Source of the DNA: Proteles cristata cristata
Taxonomy: Eukaryota > Chordata > Mammalia > Carnivora > Hyaenidae
Direction: 5' to 3'
DNA: 64,000 nucleotides
Assembly: GCA_017311185.1 (NCBI GenBank)
Contig: JAESUZ010002383.1
Location: 1,798,001 to 1,862,000 of the forward strand
Translations under genes and position numbers: made by a program
In this document: positions 49,001-56,059 of the stretch, one piece after another
How positions within the stretch are numbered: position 1 is the stretch's first letter
How the letters are laid out: the number at the start of each line of letters is the position of its first letter
The notes under the pieces: model-generated
Told to the model about the DNA's origin: nothing
Database searches by the model: none
Seen by the model: the letters and a program-made list of their open reading frames with translations, nothing else

Positions 49001-52000
49001 AAAGCGTTTCTAATTCATCAGGTTCTGGGGGCAGAAGGGAAAGGAGCTAATTAGTTTCTGATAATGGATGTAGTTGGGGTCATCTTCTTGGGATGGGCTG
49101 ACTTGACAAAATTACAAAATCATGGTATCTCTGTGGGATTTAACTCCTCATTAGGATGTAACTTTATGTGCCTATGACAGTACATTTCTATTCAATTCAA
49201 ATTAGTAAATATTTTTGATCCCTTCTGTATGTGAGGCATTGTAGAGAACACAAAAAGACACTTAAACTCTCAAAATCATGATAACTCACATTAACCGAGA
49301 ACTTACCATGTGCCAAAGCTGCTATAAGAATTTTACAATTATTGATTAATTTAATCCTTTATAAGATGAATGTTTTTAAAAATTGAAAAAAAAAAATAAA
49401 GGCCACTATCCCACACTGCTATTTTAACTGAGGAAAAATACTTATGTCTGGCTAAGAACTACCAGAGGGATTAAAAAAAATTTTGATGGAAAAGAGAAAA
49501 AAAAAAAAGTACTTGGCAGAAATGAAAAAAAAAATTGAAATATAGTTGACATACGATGTTACAGGACTTTCAGGTGTACAATATGGCAATTTGAACAACT
49601 TTGTATGTTACACTGTGCTCAAACGAGCTAGCCACCTTCTGTTACAATACAAGTCTATTATAATATCATTGACTATATTTCCTGTGCTGTACCTTTTGCC
49701 CTCGTGACTTATTCATTCCATAACTGGAAGCCTGTACCTCCTCCGCCCCTTCACCCAGTTTGCCTATCCCGTACCCTCTTCCTCTCTGTCAGCCACTAGT
49801 TTGTTAGCTGTGTTTATTGGGTCTGTTACTGTTTTGGTTTGTTCATTTGTCTTTTAGATTCCACATATAAGTCAAATCGTATGGCATTTGTCTTCCTCTG
49901 ACTTATTTCACTTAGCATAACACTTTCTGGGATCAGCATTGTTATTTCTGTCATTTTACAGAGAAAGAAACTAAGACAAATAGAGGCTAGGTAACTCACT
50001 CAGGTCTTGTGGCTGATAAATGGGAGAGGCAGGTGATCTGCTACTATGTCTGTCTGCCTCATACTTGTAACATGGTCATTTTTGTGCTTGAAAACTGACC
50101 TGAGCACGTATGGTTGCGTTCACTCACTAAGAAGGGTGGTCTAGGAGATGAAGGGGATGGTTAAACACTTTGGAACTCCAGGATACCCTTGAAGTGACAA
50201 AGTCAACTTGGCTCATGGTGACTCCTCTCATTCGCTTCAGCCATGTTATTGACACTAGCTAGAGACCAGTGAAGCTGCCAAGTCTTGCTAACCAAGCACA
50301 TGTGCTGCCATCCCTAGGACGTCACAAGTCAACTGGGGCCGGGATGCTCTTCTGAATCCCCTGGGAGACCAGCAGAGCCCAAAACAGCTTACTTAGAATG
50401 AATGATGGATTGAGCTAGTCATATGGAAAATATCCATTTGGACGGCAACTGGCAGCTCTTGCTTTTTGAGCTCCTTAGTGATTCATAAACCCAATCCTAG
50501 TGAATAATAAAATGACTTGCAGCTGAAGGCTTGCTCACACTGTGTTGAAACACACAAGTGTGAACAAGTAAATAAATCCTCTTTCAAAGCCCATTAAAGT
50601 TTATAGAAAACATTCACTGCATCAGCTCAGTCACTGTCGCCAGAAATCTTCAGGGAGTTCAGTATTTAGAAGAACATTAAATCTTTCAGGTTATTTAGGA
50701 GGCAATTTAACAGATACCCCACTCCCCAGTTGGTGGGCAGCATTCATAGATAAAAGACATGGAAACATTTTTGCATGTCTCAGAGTTCAATAAATATCAA
50801 AGGAATACATAGATGATCAGTGATTACAGTGCCTGATGAGTCCACCTACATCTATTTAATGCATTATTGAAAATTTTCCATTTACAATGAAAAGGATAGA
50901 AAACAATATTGTTATAATTCTAAGAGAGAAGAAATAAGAAAGTGCAATTGAATATAGAAGTATGCACCTTGATTTATGATACTAAGAAAAGCAGATTTAT
51001 TTGCAGAAAGAACAGCAGGGTGAAGAAGACTGGTAGAGAGGACCGTGGGACTGTGGGCACTCTAGGTGGATGCTAAAGAGATGAAAATGGCTCTGAGTTC
51101 CTAAAAATATATTTTATAATGCAATATTTCAAAAATAGAAAGTTGTAAGCAATAGTACCATGAACTTCCATATACTCACCAGGGAGTTTGATCAAATGTT
51201 AGCATTTTGGTGGCTTTGTTTTGTATTACACATTTTAATTACACATTTTCAAAATATATGGCTTAGAAGTATCTTAATTGCAGACTGGTTAAATAAATGA
51301 AAACATATCTGTATGTTGGAATATTATGCAGTTATTTAAAAACCACACATTAACAGATTTTTATTTATATTGGAAATTTTTGGTTAGGATAAAAATCACA
51401 TGTGTAGTAGAATTCAGATTTCTTCAGAATATAGATATTTACAGAAACATGCAAGCAAAGAATCAAATGAAATATACAATAACAGTGGTAATTTACCTTT
51501 GGGTAGTAGGATTATGGGTTATTTTTGTTTTTCTCTTTATGCTTTTCTGTATTTTCCAGAATTTCTTCAAAATCACTTCATAATTTGAAAAAGTATTTTT
51601 TTTTCCTAAGGCAAAATAATTTTTTTTTTTTTTGCATGTCACTAACATGGTCTTTTACACCATGGCTGTGATAAGGGTAATATTTCAGCTTCCAAATGAA
51701 AGAGTAGGAAGGGAGCATGGGTGATGGAAAGTAAAAGAGATTTCCCTGAACCAACTCTGGGCTAATCAGGGAAGTATTTCTACTTCTCCCGCTTCTAGTG
51801 GAATGGCCCATTCCTTTTGGGGGAACTGCCCACATTTTTTGCTATGTGTAGCATGCCAACAGGCATCTTTCTCTCCCTCTGCCAGGGGAGTGGCACACTG
51901 ATGTTCTGTCCCCCAGCACTGAGCACAGTACCTGGCCTGGCTGCATGGTGGCTGAGCAAGCGTTGCATACTCACTGTGTAGACGGGGAAGAGTTCCTGTG

Positions 52001-55000
52001 CATTCAGGTCCCACTCGTTGATGTGGGAGCCAATCTGGACCCCGGGAAAACCCAGCTCCTTGACACAGCGCTCCATCTCCTTGATGGCCAGCTCAGGGGC
52101 CTGCATGGGCAATGTCCCCAGACCCACAAACCTCTTGGGGTGCTTCGCAACGGTGGCAGCTAGGTCATTGTTTAAAAGCTGGCACAGGTCTAAAGTGTCC
52201 TGAGGTTTGGCCTGGTAGAAACAGGTAAGGGAGAACCATATTGTTCAAGACCTACTTCTTTAGTTATTTGCTCTGAGAAACCCCTCCCTTGGGCTGAACT
52301 ATTTGTCACTCTCCATGGCTTTACCACTCAGCAAGCTGGGGCACAGATTCAGATAGGCACTGGCTGCAAGGGGCCCTGAAGCAGAAAACAGCTAGTATAT
52401 TGCTGATTAATGAGAAAAAATGAAACTATCATTGGGAGGGATGGACACAATTACTGGGCCTGCTATCATTCTGTAGAAGAGATGGAATGAGGATGGGCCA
52501 CACTCCCCCACCCACCACAGCTCAGAAAAGGCCTGAAAGGCTGAACACAGAGCACTACAGCTCCTCCAGGCAGAACACCACCAGCAGTACACCTCCTTCT
52601 CATGCCTCATCATGGATCCTTTCCTGTCTCTGTCTGTGTTCCTCCCCATCCTTTCCGTTGGTGGTGACACTCAAAAGTTACCTTAGCAAAATGCTAAATG
52701 CAGATGGTTGGCTCTCTGTTCCCCTAACTCTCCCTTCTTCATTATCCTCTTTCCTTTTAACTTCCCCCCACTGCCAGGAATTTGTACTCTCCTGAAATTC
52801 CAGTTGCACAGTCAAAATGGTATGCAATCTTTTAAGTTTGGGCATATTGAAATCTTAGGGCATTTTTATTTTAAAGAATGAGTCTAATCTCAGGAACAGA
52901 TAAAGACTAAACACTAATGCTGGACTATGAGCACAGGTATGGGAAGTATTTGGGAGCAGGTGCTATTTCCATTGCTCCTTAAATCACAACACAAATGAAT
53001 ATTTATTTCGTTGAGTAGATACTTAGTGCACCCCCAACTATGTACAAAAATGACCTTCAACAGGCTTGTGATTATGCCTGAAACACAGCATTTGAGACTT
53101 AATCACTTGGGGAAAAGCATCCAACTGCAGGAATCCCATTTTGAACTGCATATTTCCCTGGGAGAGGCAACTACGAGGTCATTATTATCTCTCTCACTCC
53201 CCAATCATTGTCATCTCAGAATAAACTGGCTTGTCAATTACTCAGCAAGACAGTGCAGGAATGAATCATGAGACAGGCAAGTTCTGATGGGATTAAGATT
53301 GAGTCTGCAACTTCCCTGTTCAGTGGAAATGTAATGTGAGTCACATTTTGACACGTGGCCCCTAACTACTGGTCTGGATCATGTAGGTTTAGAGAAAGAA
53401 CATGACTAGGGAGAAGGCCTGGGAGGTGATGCTGCAGTGTGAGCAGTTTGGGGGGATGGGGGAGGGGCGGGGTCCCTGCTGGTCTCTAAAGAGGAGGAGA
53501 GTTGGTGGTGGTGGGGTGATATCAAGACTTGAGGCATTTGTCTACTTCTAGTGAGACTGACTCAGCCTCTCCCCACCAAGGAGATGGTTTCAGGTTTCAC
53601 ACTCACCCAGTAACTAAACATGACAGGAACTGTGGAAAGAGCTTGCACGGTCACCCCTAGACACAGACACAAAGAAAGGCAAAGACCATGAGAAGAATAG
53701 TCTAGGCATTCCTCCTGCCTTTCCCCAGGCCCAGCAAGTCTCCATCTCAGTCTCCCCTCCCCTCCTCTTCCTCCCTGTCTCCCTCCTCTCAGGCTTTCTG
53801 CCGCAGGCCTCCCTTCTCCCTCAGTCCTAAGTCTAGGGGGACGGATGAAGGCTGGACAAAAAGGACATCATTCGAGAAAAAATTAATTTGCCCCATTTGT
53901 CAAGGGCTATTTTTACCCTCCTTCCTGTGAAGTTTTATTTAAGGAAGACATTTCTCCATTAATTCTTTCTGAGCTTTAGATTTTAGGCCATGAGTGACAG
54001 AGACTTTCTCAGCCACCTTCCCCTTTAATTCATTTCCTAAGTGAGCCTCCTGGTTGGAGTCCCACTGTCTGAAATGGAATGCCCAGCATGGGTCTCTGGG
54101 TTTGGCCCCAGAATCCAGCAACCAGAATGCCTTTAAAATCTCTTGTCGTCAAGCTCCTGGAGCTGAGGTTATTAGGAGAGATGCTGCCAAACTGAGCTGG
54201 TTCCTCTTTCTGCCTTACCCACATCCAACCCCTAGCCAGTCCTGTTAGTGCTTCTCCAATTCCTTTCATCGCCCATCTTTCCCATTTCCTGCTACTACCT
54301 GGTCCAAGCCACAAGCATATGTGGTCCACTGCAGAAGCTCCAAACTGGTCTCCTACCATCATTCTTGTTCTCCTACAGTTTGTTCTCCACTTGAAAATCA
54401 GAGTAAGAGTTAAAACCCAGATCAAGTCACTTCCTTTCCTAAAACTTCCAAGCACTTTTCATCACACTTAGGGTAAAATCTAGATTTGAACACGGTGTAG
54501 GAGGCCCCACACAGGCTCTCCCAGGGCTCCCATTGCTCTTGCTCTTTGTTGGCCAACTGCCTGTTCATTGGAGTGCTTTCCTGCCCTGTTGTTCCACCTG
54601 CCTGGAATGCTCTTCTTTTGGCTTATCATAGGATGAGCTCCTTTTCACCCTTAGTTCTTAATTGAAATGTAAGCTCCTCAGAGACCTTCCCTAACTCCAG
54701 CCACTCTCTAGCCCATTGTTCCATTCCTTTCCTTTTCTATGCAGTCTGTTACTACTGTGTTTAGTGGCTCACTCTGTGGTTTCCTCACTTTGAAGATACA
54801 ACCCACATGAGCCTGTCTATATCTCTAGCATCCAGAGAGGTGTCTGGCATGTTGAGCAGACCCGATGAATGAAAGAATAAACCATTATGTAGCGAGGACT
54901 AGAGCTGACAGTGTTTGATTAGACAACACTGTCAAAACATTGTCACAAGATTAGTATTTACGTTCATTAATTAGTAGAAAATAGATGAGCTCCTTTCAAT

Positions 55001-56026
55001 TGTAACATCTTTACATTTTCCCTGAGTATTTTTGCTTACATTGCTCTATTTCATTTCTGCAGTTTGTAGATTAGATGTAAGGTCACATGGCTTAAAAGTG
55101 ATGGAATGAGGCTTCTGTCCAATGTTACTCCATCTCTACACCCCAGTGGCATTACATAGCATATATCTCATATTAGCATAGTAAATTGCACAATTTGTGA
55201 GTTGGTTGGTTTGGATACATATTCTTCGTTCTCTGGGAACTGAAAGGGGGAAAAAAACAAGTCTAATCCAATTGGAGCTTATACGTTTTAAAAGAGGGAT
55301 TTTTAACCCTATGACATAGCACGATGTTCCCCAAATTTACCTGTTGATTAAAATGGTGAGGGATGTCGTTATAGAAACAAATGCCTAGGCTCTCCTTTGG
55401 ACATTCTGATTCAGTGGAATGGGAAATAGTGGAATATTCAGTGGAATAGGGCCTGAAAAAGAATTTCAGCAAGTGCCACAGACGATCCTTATCCTGAAAG
55501 AGGATAAAGCTTTTGTGGTGGAATCAGAGAAACAGCTCTAGATACAATCCTAGTTCTGCTATTTACTAGCTGCATGATCCTGAGCAAATTGCTTAACCTC
55601 CTTGCACCCCTAAGGTAACAAAGGTACTGTGTGGGATGTTCAGGGAGGATTAAATGTGAGCCGGTATGTGGTCACATCCCTCTGACTTCTCTGGGGCTTT
55701 TAGTCTCCATGGACTGCGAGATCATGACCTGAGCCGAAGTCAGACACTTAACCAACCGAGCCACCCAAGTGCCCCTCAAGCTTCACATTTAGAGCAAAAC
55801 CTTGCTCTTTGCTCTAGGTCTGGGAAGCCTTTTCTGTCTTGCTCCCCTCCAACCCCATATACTTCTAGAATAGGGGAATATACTCTTGTGTTCTGTGGAA
55901 TGGTCTACAGAAGTCCTTCAGACTTTCTGCAAAGTTCAATTTGAATGTCATTTAAAAAAAATTTTTTTTAACTTTATTTATTTTGAGAGAGGGAGAGAGA
56001 GAAAGAGCGAGCATGTGGGGTGGGAC

Positions 56027-56059
<33 letters not shown>

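Noticed and set aside
51945..52203. Plus-strand open frames over ACMSD exon 5
   Set aside because: They are the reverse-strand shadow of a conserved coding exon.
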